From Rhizopus sp. PT2906 (Eukaryota; Mucoromycota; Mucoromycetes; Mucorales; Rhizopodaceae), in the NCBI GenBank assembly GCA_025529335.1, contig JAMYHX010000092.1, forward strand, positions 47,061-111,060: 64,000 nucleotides of DNA, read 5' to 3'. Under the pieces are notes generated by a model that saw only the letters and a program-made list of their open reading frames with translations, ran no database searches and was not told the DNA's origin. Below, in pieces: positions 22,017 to 37,288 of this stretch (position 1 is the stretch's first letter; the number at the start of each line of letters is the position of its first letter). The position numbers and the translations under genes are program-made.

Positions 22017-22148
22017 TTTCTATATTCTTTTTGAATGTATGAAAAATGGAGTGAAGTCAATTTCAGCTCCCTTTTTATAATGAATTTTGACGGTGTTAAC
22101 AAGGTTTATGGTAAAGTTTATGATGCAGAAAATGGATCCGAAAAAAGG

Positions 22149-22217
22149 AGAAAAATGCATATGGTTGATCCTTGGAGGCAACGGCAAGGGGTCTGTAGAG
22201 GGGTAAATGCTCTGATA
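22149..22217 (-). promoter_or_regulatory. Promoter block B, inverted near-identical copy of block A
   Basis: Reverse complement of 17231-17299 with a single mismatch in 69 nt. It lies 133-201 nt upstream of the protein B start. Both contain CCATATGCAT-type sequence, a near-palindromic site that could bind a regulator. Confidence 0.75.
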
Positions 22218-22961
22218 AGAGGTTCAAATGTCTTTTACTATTAACACGAAAGCATGTATGTAAAGCAGATCATGACAAAGATACAAAGAAGTAGTAGAAA
22301 CAGCCAAACATCGTTTTAGCTTGAGTTTGAGAGATGGAGCTTCATCTGGATTTAGTTAATTGAATGTGTCTTCTTTTGATACATTTTGTTATATACTTTA
22401 GCTTAATGTATGATCCCCTGCCTATGTTCTTTCTTGCGAAAAAGAAAAAGCACCAGTCTCATCACGTACTTTTGATCTCCCTTGAAACATGACGCATTTC
22501 TTAAAGCAAGATACCAAGCTGGTACACGCACTATAATTCACACATAATTCCTGCATACTTTTGTCTTACTGTAACACATAAGGGGAATGCTTAAGCTAAT
22601 AACATTAGGCATCTAATCATCTTTTCACTTTATGCCTAGTTTAAGTGATATATTGAAATAACATTACATTACGTGTACGCTTCGAGGCCCAAAGGAGCGT
22701 GCCAAAATCTAAAGTTGTCAATACCCTTCAATAGTAAAATCATGAACAATAGCATACAAACAATGAGCTTATTCTATATATACTCATATGATTGATGTTA
22801 TTTTTATAAAGGCTATTATTAAACCAATCTTTGGAAGCTAGCAACATTTCAAAAATAAATACGGTTGACTTCCATTATAAATAGCAAAGGTGAGACTAAC
22901 TACTGAAACTATAAAAGAGCCTGCTTATTTCTCCAGCAAAGAAAGTACTTTATTCATCAAA
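22218..22961. other. Upstream region between proteins B and C
   Basis: About 100 nt next to block B still resembles the region upstream of protein A (to about 22330). The rest is A+T-rich with no gene. TATAAATAG at about 22876 lies 86 nt before the ATG of protein C. Confidence 0.5.
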
Positions 22962-23318
22962 ATGAAACTTCTCGCTTTATTATCCGCCTTTGTAGCTACT
23001 ATACTCCTTACTCTTCGAGATGTCGTTGCTGCTCCTGCAGACTCCTCAATGGAAGGCTATAGTAAAAAGGGCGTTGCATTTGGTAGCTCTTACTGTGCAA
23101 AAGAAAAGGACACTAGAAGACGTGAAGCTTTCGTATTCCCCTTTGTTTTGCCGACCGTCCTATCAGTCAAGGGTGTTATCTGTGGTACCATTTTTTTCGA
23201 TGCTTCCGAGACTAAAGACGTCAAGGTTAAACATGGAGCTGGCAATAAAGACAAGGAAGAAAAGGGTACGGCACTGGTAGAAAAGAGCGGTCTAAAAGAA
23301 ATGGAAACGCTAGAGTGA
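22962..23318 (+). CDS. Small secreted basic protein C (118 residues)
   Basis: The frame begins at 22890, but the ATG at 22962 gives a clear signal peptide (MKLLALLSAFVATILLTLRDVVAA, cleavage after AA-x), so it is preferred. The mature part has two Cys (YCAKEKDT; VICGTIFF) and a Lys/Glu-rich end. Right after the stop, another frame stays open (about 23245-23380) and encodes a basic tail ending VTKRSSRR, so the true C-terminus may involve a frameshift or an unseen intron. The signal peptide is only loosely similar to those of A and B, so relationship to them is uncertain. Function unknown. Confidence 0.6.
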   Translation: MKLLALLSAFVATILLTLRDVVAAPADSSMEGYSKKGVAFGSSYCAKEKDTRRREAFVFPFVLPTVLSVKGVICGTIFFDASETKDVKVKHGAGNKDKEEKGTALVEKSGLKEMETLE

Positions 23319-23721
23319 TTGAATCAAAAGTAGCTGGTGTTGTTGAAACAAAGGTAACCAAGAGAAGCTCCAGAAGATAAAAAGCCAACAATTGTCGACA
23401 TGATAAATAATGCCTTTTACATTATGTATTTGGTACTTTGCTGTTGATATAATATCAAATAAAGATTATTTTTACGAAATGATAAGCAACTATTCAAAGA
23501 GTAATTTGAAAAGAGTTTAAAAGAATATAGTTGAGCGTAAATGTATGTGTAGACTACCACCTTCAGTATTGCTTAGTTACGGTAACCTAGGTAAATGGAC
23601 ATTGTAGCAGATAGATTAAACACTCGTTCAATGCTGCTATTTGTGATAAAAATATAATGAACCATTATAAAAACTAAGCAAGTAATTTAACCTTTGTTTT
23701 TCTCTTGTTAACTTTTTTTCA
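23319..23721. other. Spacer, no independent gene
   Basis: Contains the possible frame-shifted tail of protein C (to about 23380), then A+T-rich sequence leading to the next start with a T-rich leader (about 23690-23720). Confidence 0.45.
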
Positions 23722-24724
23722 ATGGACAATGATCAACAAAATTCAGAGGAAGCTTCAAGTTGTATCTTTTTCAATATATCTCGTGAAGCATTTCCGGTAT
23801 TAATCTGTTCCTGCACTGCATGTTTAGCTTCTCTTTCTGAGCAGGCTAGTACCGCTAGTGCTACCGTCTCTCTTTTTTCTGGAAGCGAAGAAAGCATTAC
23901 ATCAGTTTATCCACAAAGTAGCACAAGTAAACAGCCAGTAACGCCTTTCTTACTCACAATTAATTGCTATGTATTAGCTGATCACTTTGATACTCAATCA
24001 GAGAGTTTCTTTAGTGATTACACTCAGGATTCCCTTTGTGAATACACACAGGCAGACAATGTATTTACTGCACAGAATGAGATGATTAAACCTTTTGAGT
24101 TGACAACTAGAGCAAATGTAAGCTATATATATATATATATATGCATAAAAACGCCAGCGCTGACTAGACACTGTTTAGGAAATATTGCTTTGTGGTGTAA
24201 AGACAAAGGACCTACAAATCGCCATTGTAGAAATATGGTGTAGATCTGGTCTGAATAACAACTCAAGAAGACTACTTTATATGGCATGGTATAATTGGGT
24301 AATGTTAGACATCGCAAGGAGACTAAACGAACTATACCGGAGAAACAATGGATACAGATTGGTTAATGAATTAAAACAGGATCTCTCCAGAAGGATTCAC
24401 TGTAAGTAAGCATATTCCCAAATGTCGTCTACTCTAATTTCTATAAATATTGTAGTTGATTCAGATTTGGATCAGCATCCACTGTTTAATGTGAATCGTA
24501 GAACACGGCTTGTTTACTTGGCAAACAACTTTGGAGACTCTATCTGCGCTCTATCTGAATTTACAGATTTTATGCAAGTCATGGAGATGAGCGACCTTGA
24601 ATTTGATCGCCTTTACGTTGACTTGTTGAAAAGAAGAGATGAACTATCTGACAGATTAAATACTGTTTCTGGGTTCTTTATCTCAAATAGACCCATGGGA
24701 TATTCTTCACCCAGAACTTCTTAA
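23722..24724 (+). CDS. Unknown protein, three exons, 295 residues
   Basis: Model: exons 23722-24117, 24179-24401, 24456-24724; the frames join in phase with good splice sites (GTAAGC..TTTAG; GTAAGT..TGTAG). Residues 1-130 are Ser/Thr-rich with little predicted order. Exons 2-3 are more ordered: IVEIWCRSGLNNNSRRLLYMAW, IARRLNELYRRNNGYRLV, LDQHPLFNVNRRTRLVYLAN, FDRLYVDLLKRRDELSDRL, suggesting helices. No family is recognised. The first intron contains a (TA)n run (about 24124-24142). Continuous phase across two introns supports a real gene. Confidence 0.65.
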
Positions 24725-25008
24725 AGCTTTTCTTTTTATTTGCAAGATGCATTCATTGCCATAAGCACATTTTGAATCAATATAATAAACAGAATATACT
24801 CATATATTGACATCCAAGGCTCTACTTTAGATTCATTATTTTGCCTTGAAGCATATGTCACAACAGCGTTTTCTGTGGACAAAAATAAAAATGAAACAAC
24901 ATTCAAATGAAAGCGTTATTAACAATACCTTGGTTGATTAGGTCAGCTTTGTTTTTTTTCTGTTCTTACCTTGGTTGTCCAATAGTGGCTGAGAAGCATG
25001 TTGGTTCC

Positions 25009-25413
25009 TCAATAACAAGCGCAGACACGACGAGGAATATAAGGCGGTTCTATTTCTTCTAGCCTCCGTATAACATACAGGTTTGCATCTCCAGGAACAG
25101 TGCCCCAACCAAGCGTGCCGTCAAGGTGGAATTGCGTCTTCGTGTTGTCAACAGCGGCCGACATGATCTTCGACGAGATATTGCCTCTGCAGATATCATA
25201 TGTGTCGTTATCAATCTCGACAAGATCACTACTACTAACTTGGTTAATAAGCCATCAAATGTGCTTCCAGTTGAACTGTGTTGCACGTTCCTCGTAACCT
25301 GTACGGCTGTCTCCGACTCTGACGACTGGTGCGTTTCTTTCAGGTAACAGGCTGGAGGCAAAATAAGCCCGTCGTAGCAACTTTTTAGTTACCATTGAAG
25401 CCTTTGGATGCAT
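25009..25413 (-). pseudogene. Stop-interrupted small gene of unknown family
   Basis: On the minus strand a frame starts with ATG at 25413 (MHPKASMVTKKLLRRAYFAS) and runs to a TGA at 25009-25011, with one in-frame TGA at 25255-25257. Around it the text is protein-like: PVVRVGDSRTGYEERATQFN before, then SSDLVEIDNDTYDICRGN, FHLDGTLGWGTVPGDANLYV and a Cys-rich end RRVCACY. Without the stop it would be 134 residues. No GT..AG pair removes the stop cleanly. It may be a recent pseudogene, or a gene translated by readthrough; the first is more likely. Family not recognised. Confidence 0.5.
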
Positions 25414-25986
25414 TGCCTATTAAACAATGAAGTTTAGTCAGTTCTACCCTCAAGACAACGTTTATCTCGGCTAAAGCATTAATTTTATCCTTCAATAGAT
25501 TCCGTAGTATTCATTCGTTAGCAATTACTACAAGCGCCTTTTCTTGAAGGATCAGCTTTTCGTTTAATAATAGAGCTACCAATATCATCTGTTTTAATGG
25601 CTCCCTCAAAGTACATTATTTGGGGATTTTATCCTTCCAAAACTCTACAACCAAGATTGACAAAGAATGATGATAATGTAGTCAAACTGTTTTTCTTAAA
25701 TGTTCAATGAGCAAATTTATTCATCAAAAATACGCAATGAATTAGAAAACACCCTTCTATATTATAAAGACTAGTCAAAGTGTTTACTGATCTTGTTTAT
25801 TCATTTGTCCAATAAAATCTTTAGTCTCTTGAAAACTCTGCGATCATCTCTGTACCTTACTGCAACAGTTTGGGTGGCGCAAAAACAAGTTCAACTCCGA
25901 CACAAACCTCAAATGGGTCACAATCAGACACAAGTCAAAAATTTTTTTATCTTGATCTTTTACTTGATCAGTTTTTTTTTAAAAAA
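25414..25986. other. Spacer before NOG2
   Basis: No gene recognised. The stretch just before the NOG2 ATG is open in frame with it from about 25870, but lacks an ATG and family similarity, so it is treated as 5' UTR. Confidence 0.45.
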
Positions 25987-28088
25987 ATGGGACAATACAA
26001 GAAGGAAAAGCAGAGAGTCACCAGAGACAAGGCTGGTGGCGACGATCGTGCCAAGAACATGAGAGTAAAGGGAGAGAACTTTTACAGAGATGCCAAAAAG
26101 ATCAAATACATCAATATGCTGAAGGGTGGAAAAGCCATTCGAGATTCTCAAGGCAAGATCGTTCAAGCTGCCGAATACCAAAGTTCAGAAGCAAAAGTTG
26201 CTAGAGTTGCACCTAATAGAAAATGGTTTGGTAATTAACATCCGTAAGACTCTATTGAAGGGAGATATTGACTTGTATTAGGTAATACCCGAGTCATTGG
26301 TCAAAAGGCTCTAGAACAGTTTAGAGAAAACCTTGGTGCCAAAGTGAGTGATCCTTATCAGGTACTGTTAAAACAAAATAAGCTGCCCATGTCACTTTTG
26401 CAAGACGCTACAAAGCACACACGCATGCATATTCTCGACACAGATCCATTTTCCAATACATTTGGCAAAAAGGCGCAAAGAAAGAAGCCCAAGATTGAGA
26501 TTGGATCTATGGAAGAGTTGATGTCTAGAGTAGATGACACACATGGTAAATTTATAATTGGGATGAATTTAGCAAAAGAAACTAAATACTCTTTATAGAA
26601 AATTATAAATCGGACAAGGATTCAAGTCTTTTAGCCAACAAAGAATCTGATTATACTGATGCTAGTCGTGCTTGGTATCTTCAAGCAGGTCAATCCAAGC
26701 GTATCTGGAACGAATTGTACAAAGTTATTGATTCTTCAGATGTCATCATTCACGTCCTTGACGCTCGTGATCCTATCGGCACTCGTTGTAGAAATGTAGA
26801 AAACTTTATTAGAAAAGAAAAGCCTCACAAGCAACTCATCTTTGTTCTCAACAAATGTGATCTTGTGCCTACTTGGGTAACAGCTCGTTGGGTATCCCAT
26901 CTTTCTCAGTCTGCACCCACACTTGCCTTCCACGCATCTATCAACAACTCCTTCGGTAAGGGTTCACTTATTCAACTCCTACGTCAGTTCGCTACCCTTC
27001 ACAGTGACAGAAAGCAAATCTCTGTTGGTTTTATTGGGTACCCCAACACAGGCAAATCATCCATCATCAACACATTAAAATCCAAAAAGGTCTGTTCCGT
27101 GGCTCCTATTCCAGGAGAAACTAAAGTGTGGCAGTATATCACATTGATGAAGCGTATCTATCTCATTGACTGTCCTGGTGTGGTGCCTCCCAACTCAGAT
27201 GATACAGAAGTTGACATCATTCTTAAGGGCTCAGTTCGTGCAGAAAAGATGGCTTCTCCTGAAGATACCATTCCTACCATCTTGGAACGTGTGAGACCTG
27301 AATACCTAAAGAGAACTTATGGCCTCCAAGGATGGGAAGACTCTACAGATTTCCTCGAACAGATCGCTCGTAAGACGGGTAAATTGCTGAAAAAGGGTGA
27401 GCCTGATATTCATAACGTGTCCATCATGGTGCTCCATGACTGGCTTCGTGGTCGTATTCCCTTTTATACTCCACCTCCTGAATCTGTTGAACCTTTAACT
27501 GAGGAACAAGAAGAAGAAAAGAAGAAACGCAAGCTGGGCGTGGAGCAAATCTTTGGAAAGATCAATGTGACTGCAGAGTACATGGAAGACGACTTGGCTA
27601 ATAATGCTCAATTAATTGAAGAAGAACGCGCTAAAGAAAATGCAAAGAAGGAAGAGGAAGCTGCCAATAAGAAATCAACAAAGTCTGCAGCCAAGCAAAC
27701 AACAGATTGGGATGAAGTATTCGAAGATGTTGTTGGTGAACAAGGTCCTGTCGTTAAGGCTCCTGTGATCGAAGGAGAAGAAGATGAAGAAGAACAGGGG
27801 ATTGACAGTGAGCTTGAATTGAGTGAAGATGAAGGCGGTAATAATGATGAAGAAGAAGAGGAAGAGGAAGAAGAAGATGAAGTGGAAGAGCAACCAGCAA
27901 AGAAGGTCAAAACTAATAATAATGAAACTGAAGTTCCAAAGAAAGGGAAAGTTGGTGTCCATTACTATGAAACAGCCAACGTTAAGAATAAGAATAGAAA
28001 TAAGGTCAAGCCTGATGATGAAAAAAAGAAAGTCCTCCATTCTCGTCTCAAAGGTTCTGCAGTTGCTGGCAAACGCAAGAGAAATTAA
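25987..28088 (+). CDS. NOG2: Nucleolar GTP-binding protein 2 (NOG2/GNL2), 60S ribosome assembly GTPase
   Basis: Model: exons 25987-26230, 26282-26545, 26599-28088; 665 residues. The N-terminal NGP1NT region includes [20 protein letters not shown] and [13 protein letters not shown]. The circularly permuted GTPase domain has its motifs in the order G4 (NKCDLVPTW), G5-like ([14 protein letters not shown]), G1 ([14 protein letters not shown]), G2/G3 ([20 protein letters not shown]). The C-terminal quarter is acidic (long Glu/Asp runs, about residues 560-600) then basic ([19 protein letters not shown]), as in GNL2. In yeast Nog2/Nug2 binds pre-60S particles and controls the Nmd3 checkpoint in the nucleus. 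The ATG at 25987 begins [18 protein letters not shown], matching fungal homologues. Confidence 0.97.
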
Positions 28089-28289
28089 TAAACATCTTTT
28101 GTGTATTAGAATACTTTTTTATACTTGTAATTTTTGTTTATTCTTTTTTAAATAAGCTTTTTGTTTCATTTGATTGGACACGCTCGTAACGTCATCAAAT
28201 TGTCGCTGATTCAATTGTATCTTTTTTTTTGTAGGTTCGAACAACCGAGGAGAAAGGTTCCAAGGGTTTTCTTTTCCTACATTAACGAA

Positions 28290-28684
28290 ATGTCTGCATT
28301 AAGATCACAATTAAAGGGACTCAAGGAACTTCGTCTTCATTTCTGCCAAACCTCGCCTGCCAGTAGTGGACTTCGGTAATGAGCAGAAATTGTTTCAAAC
28401 ATACACAACAGATGAATTATTAACCTGACAGCTTGTAGCGACTTTGTTGCAAAGAACTACCTTACTATCAAGCAAGCCAATCCTGAACTTCCCATTTTGA
28501 TTCGTGAAGCTAGTGGTGTTGAAGCTCGTGCTTTTGCTCGTTTCGGTATGTTTATTTTTTGTATTATTGACAATCATGACTCATTTCTTTTATAGATAAA
28601 GGAATTGAACGTAAAGTCATTCTTCAAAATGCATCAGCACAAGATATTGAAAGAACCTTGGAGCAATTGATTAAATCTGCTTAA
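28290..28684 (+). CDS. NDUFA2: NADH:ubiquinone oxidoreductase subunit NDUFA2 (B8)
   Basis: Model: exons 28290-28375, 28439-28545, 28596-28684; 93 residues, the family's usual length. The sequence shows LKELRLHFCQTSPASSGLR, DFVAKNYLTIKQANPELPIL and REASGVEARAFARFDKGIE, the thioredoxin-like accessory subunit of mitochondrial complex I, with the conserved Cys in LHFCQ. This subunit lies at the matrix arm and is imported without a classical presequence. Presence of complex I fits a filamentous fungus and excludes Saccharomyces-type yeasts. Confidence 0.93.
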
Positions 28685-29043
28685 ATATTTTATTTCCCCT
28701 CTCTCAGCGTTTAATTAACACTTTAAATATTATAAAGAAAGAAAAAGAGAAACAAAAAAAAATAGAATTTGACTGAAATTATGTGCCGTTGATACATTTT
28801 AACAGTGTCTCCCTTTTTGACTTGTGTACCGGGTTTTATTTTGCGTGCTTCTTAAACGGATTATACTCTGAAATAAGTTAAAAAGAGACTATATTTCTAT
28901 ATTAAACTTTCCGCCACCCGCAAGATGATTCTCATCATTTAAAATGATGTTGTCGTTATCTGTGGCTTGTTGCCCTATTTATAAACCCGAGCTTCTGCTT
29001 TTGTGTTGTTTTTCTTTTTGTTTTTCTTGTTTTTTTTTTTTTC
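28685..29043. other. Spacer / MES1 promoter
   Basis: No gene seen. Contains a palindromic sequence (ATCATTTAAAATGAT, about 28934-28948) and a T-rich leader up to 29043. Confidence 0.5.
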
Positions 29044-31773
29044 ATGTCTAAACTAAATCTTACCTTGCCTAAACTGGCGCCCAACACCAAGCCATTTGCC
29101 AATGCCTTAAAGATTCATATTGCTGCCAAAGTAAAGGATATTAAATTAAATGAGGTTCCTGGTGAACACGTCAGTTTGGTCCTATCAGACGAAATCTCTT
29201 TGACTGACGCGAATGCTGCTGTCAAGTAAGTGTGTTGAGCACCTTGAGTCATACATATCTCATTTCTTTTTGTTATTAAAAAAAAGGTATCTCTTGAACG
29301 CCACTCGTTTTGATGTCTCTCTCGAATCTATCTTACAGTCCTCTGTGATCGAAAAGGAAGAAACTGTTATTAGTCCATTCATTATCAAGCGAAGACTCGA
29401 TCAGGCGTTCCAAATAGTCGAAGAGACTCTGGCCAAGTACAGAAACTTATTTGCCAAGGTAATCTATCCTCTTTAAGCATTTTCTTTATCCCTTACACCC
29501 TTTTTTGCATAGGTATCCGACGATGTTGGCTTTTTGGATGTCATCTATTACGGTGCACTTGTCGAAGCATTTGCTTCTTTCAAAGAACCTAGCAAATACC
29601 CTCTCTTGGCTGCCTGGTTCGAGATTGTTTCCAAGAATACTAAAGTAACCGCAGCAGTTGAATATGTCAAGGAACAGGTCCGTAAATAAATAGTAAAAAG
29701 TCAGGATGTGTTATGACTCATTTGTTACGCAGAACTCCAAGGGAACAAAGTCAAAAAAGCAAGGTCATGCCGAAAAGAAGGTGACAAAGGAAATTCCCAA
29801 GCCAAAAGTCAATCCTGCAACTCAAAAGATCAACACGAATGTCGCTACTAAGTCTGTGGATAAAAACGTCAAGTAAGGGGAGGAAAAAGATAAAAAGGAG
29901 AAGAAAAGGGAAACTAATAGTTGAGGAACAATAGAGTTCTTCCTAAAGAAGGTGCACGCAACATCATGATCACCTCTGCTCTTCCTTATGTCAACAATGT
30001 TCCTCACTTGGGTAACATCATTGGTTCAACTCTCAGTGCAGATGTATTTGCGAGATATTGTCGTGCTCGTGGATACAACACAGCTTACTTTTGTGGTACA
30101 GATGAATACGGTACAGCCACTGAAACAAAGGCATTGGAAGAAGGCGTATCATGCAAAGAACTCTGTGACAAATATAATGCAATTCATACTGAAGTCTACA
30201 AATGGTTTGATCTTTCCTTTGATCTCTTTGGAAGAACAACAACTGAGCGTCAGACTGAAATCGTTCAAGACATGTTTAAGAAGAATTATGCAAATGGTAA
30301 TGTTGTCAAGGAATCTATGACTCAATTGTATTGTGAACAATGCCATCGGTAAGTTCATTCTCTCGATAATTATAAAAAGCTGACTTTTGCCAATCAAAGC
30401 TTCTTGGCTGATCGTTACGTCGAAGGTATCTGCCCTCTTTGTCAATACAATGTAAGGCAATAACTGCCATTTCTTTTAAAGGTACTCATTCTGTTATTAG
30501 GATGCCCGTGGTGATCAATGTGATGCATGTGGAAAGTTACTCAATGCAACTGAGCTCGTTGAGCCTCGCTGTAAGCTTGACGGCAACCGACCTATCTTGA
30601 GGGAGTCCAACCATCTGTTCCTCGACTTAACCAAGCTCCAGCCCGCCATTGAAGAGACATTTAAACAATCCAGCACTGAAGGTGGATGGTCTGCCAACGG
30701 TATACACATTACTGAATCTTGGTTAAAGGAAGGACTGAAGCCTCGATGCATCACCCGTGATCTCAAATGGGGCGTGCCTGTTCCTCTTGAAGGATACGAA
30801 GACAAAGTGTTCTATGTCTGGTTCGATGCTCCTATTGGTTATCCAAGCATTACGGCCAACTACACGGACGAATGGGAAAAGTGGTGGAAGAACCCCGAAC
30901 AGGTCAAGTTGTACCAATTCATGGGTAAGGACAATGTTCCATTCCACTCTGTCATCTTCCCTGGTGTTCAAATCGGTACTGGTGAGAAATGGACCAAGGT
31001 GAATCATATCAGCACTTGTGGTAAATAGACAGTATTCTAATGTGAAGTATACGGCTAATTATTTCAATTCAGAATATCTCAATTACGAAGGCGGTAAATT
31101 CTCCAAGTCGCGTAACGTGGGTGTGTTTGGCAACAACGCCAAGGAAACGGGTATTCCTCCTTCCGTCTGGCGTTACTATCTTTTGTCAGTTCGCCCCGAA
31201 TCCAGCGATTCCATGTTCACATGGAGCGAATTCATCACCAAGAACAACAGTGAATTGTTAAACAACTTTGGTAACTTTGTTAACCGAGCTATTCGTTTTA
31301 TCTTTGCCAAATACGATGGTGTTATTCCCAAGACAGACTTCAATGGCCAATTAGAAACAGATTTATTCAAGGATGTGAACGCTCTTTTGAAGCAGTTCGT
31401 TGAGCAAATGGAAGCTGTCAAACTCCGAGCTGCACTCGGTACCGTCATGGCACTCTCTGCTCGTGGTAATCAATACCTTCAAGAAGCTAACTTGAGCAAT
31501 GCCTTATTTGATGAAAGTCGACCTAAATGTGACGCTGTTGTTGCATCTGCCGCTAACCTGATTTACCTCCTATCAGCTTTGGTTTCACCCTTTATGCCCG
31601 CGACTTCGGACAGTATGTGTCGTCAATTGAATGCACCTGCTCGTAATATCCCTGATCAGTTCACTTTGGATATTCTTCCTGGTCATGTTTTGGGTGGTGC
31701 AGAATATTTGTTTACTAGAATTGATGAAAAGATGGAACAAGTGTGGAAGAGCAAGTACGGCACAGGTGCTTAA
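29044..31773 (+). CDS. MES1: Cytosolic methionyl-tRNA synthetase
   Basis: Model: exons 29044-29225, 29287-29458, 29513-29677, 29733-29872, 29935-30348, 30400-30451, 30501-31020, 31073-31773; 781 residues. A GST-C-like N-terminal domain (about 1-170) is followed by a Lys-rich linker and the class-I catalytic domain: [19 protein letters not shown] (HIGH motif as HLGN), [20 protein letters not shown], a Cys-rich knuckle (YCEQCH, GICPLCQ, DQCDACG), [16 protein letters not shown] and [13 protein letters not shown] (KMSKS as KFSKS). The anticodon-binding helices end at [14 protein letters not shown] with no added EMAP-like domain. In yeast the N-terminal domain docks on Arc1; a similar contact is likely. 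Acceptor 29934 was chosen because the nearer AG gives a stop. Confidence 0.97.
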
Positions 31774-35549
<3,776 letters not shown>

Positions 35550-36163
35550 TGAACAGAATGGACACCAATATACAACACACAAAGCGATTTAGGAGTGAAC
35601 ACTTTATAGAGGCTATACTTCATATCATCCACCTTTTTTTAGACTACATTTTTTCTCTTTTTTTTCTTTTTTTTTTGCAATGATATCCCCTTCACATATA
35701 CTTACACATTGATTGCCCATTCAATTCATGTCATTTTTTTTTTCATTTTCTTTTATTCATGCCATTATGCCCTCTTTACTTTTGCGCGCAAATTATTATG
35801 TATTATGAAAACCCTTATGCCTTCTTTATATGATTTTATTTATTTGACATGAATTACCCTTTTTTTTCCCTTTTTCTTTTACTTATAGACTTTTTGTAAA
35901 ATAACAATGCTCTTTTTTCATTCTAAAATAAGGAATTTACCTATTTTTATAAAGTATTTGACACATTTGTATCATGATGCAGGCCGTATCCGTGGAACAT
36001 GCTTGGTGTAACACAAAATGTCTGTGCCCAAATTGAATCTATTTGGTATTTATCATATTGAATCATGCTGACTGATTGGATACAGACAACGTGGTAAAAT
36101 ATAAAATAAGTTCGCGTGCAAGTTATTAATTAAATAGTGAGTTTAGTCAATTCGTTCATTGGT
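35550..36163. other. Convergent 3' spacer
   Basis: T-rich sequence between the convergent zinc-finger and exonuclease-like genes; no gene seen. Confidence 0.5.
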
Positions 36164-37288
36164 TCATTTAATCGTATTATTATTTTCGTATCCAAGGAGA
36201 ATAAGAAGAAGGAGCATTGTATAATGAGCATCGTTGCCTAGGAAACAATAATAATTATTAATTACATAATATTAATACAACAGAAATTACCAGCATTATG
36301 AAGGTTCCATGTCTCGACTCCAAAGTTATCCAGTGTTTTGCCTAATGAAGGTGGATTATGTAAATCATTAATGGATGCACCATAAATCGTATCAGTATTC
36401 AAAATGGCCACACATGCTGAGTTATCCACATCTTTTGTTTCATCTCCATCTGCCGTAGGCCACATAAACTTTTGTTGCCTCAGATACTTCAAGTCACTTG
36501 CCAGTCCATGTCCGACAAGAACAAAGCCTCCATCACGTTCCACGGCCCAAGTGAGGTCCTTCTTAAGTTCTTCAAGGGCTTGCTTTAAGGAACACCAGAC
36601 AGAGGTACCATAGCCAAATTTGAGCTTCTGATCGTCCACAAAGGTTTCATTAATTAAATGCTGATAAGTATCAATTAAATAATGTTGGTCCATAAACCGG
36701 CGCGTACGGGAGTCAAAGATGGACCAACCGATTTCCAAGATGATGCTGTGGTCCCGCTCATATGCTTCCAAATCAATTGCCATAAACACATATTTGCCTT
36801 CCTCCACCAATCGCTTGGCCAATGCTGCTTCTTCCTTTGCCTTGCGCATACGCTCATGTTGCTTGTTTAGCTTCTTTGCCTTTGTCTTGTATTTATTGAG
36901 CACTGTGTCTGTTGTGGCTGTGAATGCTTCAATCACTTCACATTTATGAATCGTTAACTCATCTAGTGATGGAGGTAAAGGCGCATCAAGAAATTGTCTT
37001 GCGAAATGCTGAGCTAGTTGCTTATAGATTTGAAGTGACATGATTACCATATACTCATCGGTTACCGTTTTGCCTGTCAATGTACACGTTTAGACATGAA
37101 TTTGCCTATTTTTATAATTTCAAACCTAGTTTTAATGGAATGCCAACTGTGTCGCTATCAGGTGCAAAAAAGTTGTTGGGATGAAAGAATGTTTGGAATG
37201 CAATTGCATGTCCCCTCTGTTCATAATAGTTTCTCCATACAAGATAAACTTGGTTCCATTCAACAGAGTTGAGGACTTTGACCAGCAT
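36164..37288 (-). CDS. Gfd2/YDR514C-like DEDDh exonuclease-fold protein
   Basis: Model (minus): exons 37288-37126, 37073-36291, 36237-36164; 339 residues. The RNase-H-fold core (about residues 150-325) has FMAIDLEAYERDH (first D and E), EIGWSIFD, VLVGHGLASDLKYLRQQ (second D) and, across the last intron, HNAGNDAHYTMLLLLILLG (catalytic His and final Asp). These complete the DEDDh set, so activity is plausible. The architecture resembles the fungal Gfd2/YDR514C family, related to the exonuclease QIP that acts in Neurospora RNA silencing. A charged helical stretch (about residues 120-148: NKYKTKAKKLNKQHERMRKA) precedes the domain. Whether it degrades RNA or DNA is not shown here. Confidence 0.85.

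Noticed and set aside
27608..27910. Minus-strand poly-Ser frame
   Set aside because: Mirror image of the acidic Glu/Asp codons at the end of NOG2.
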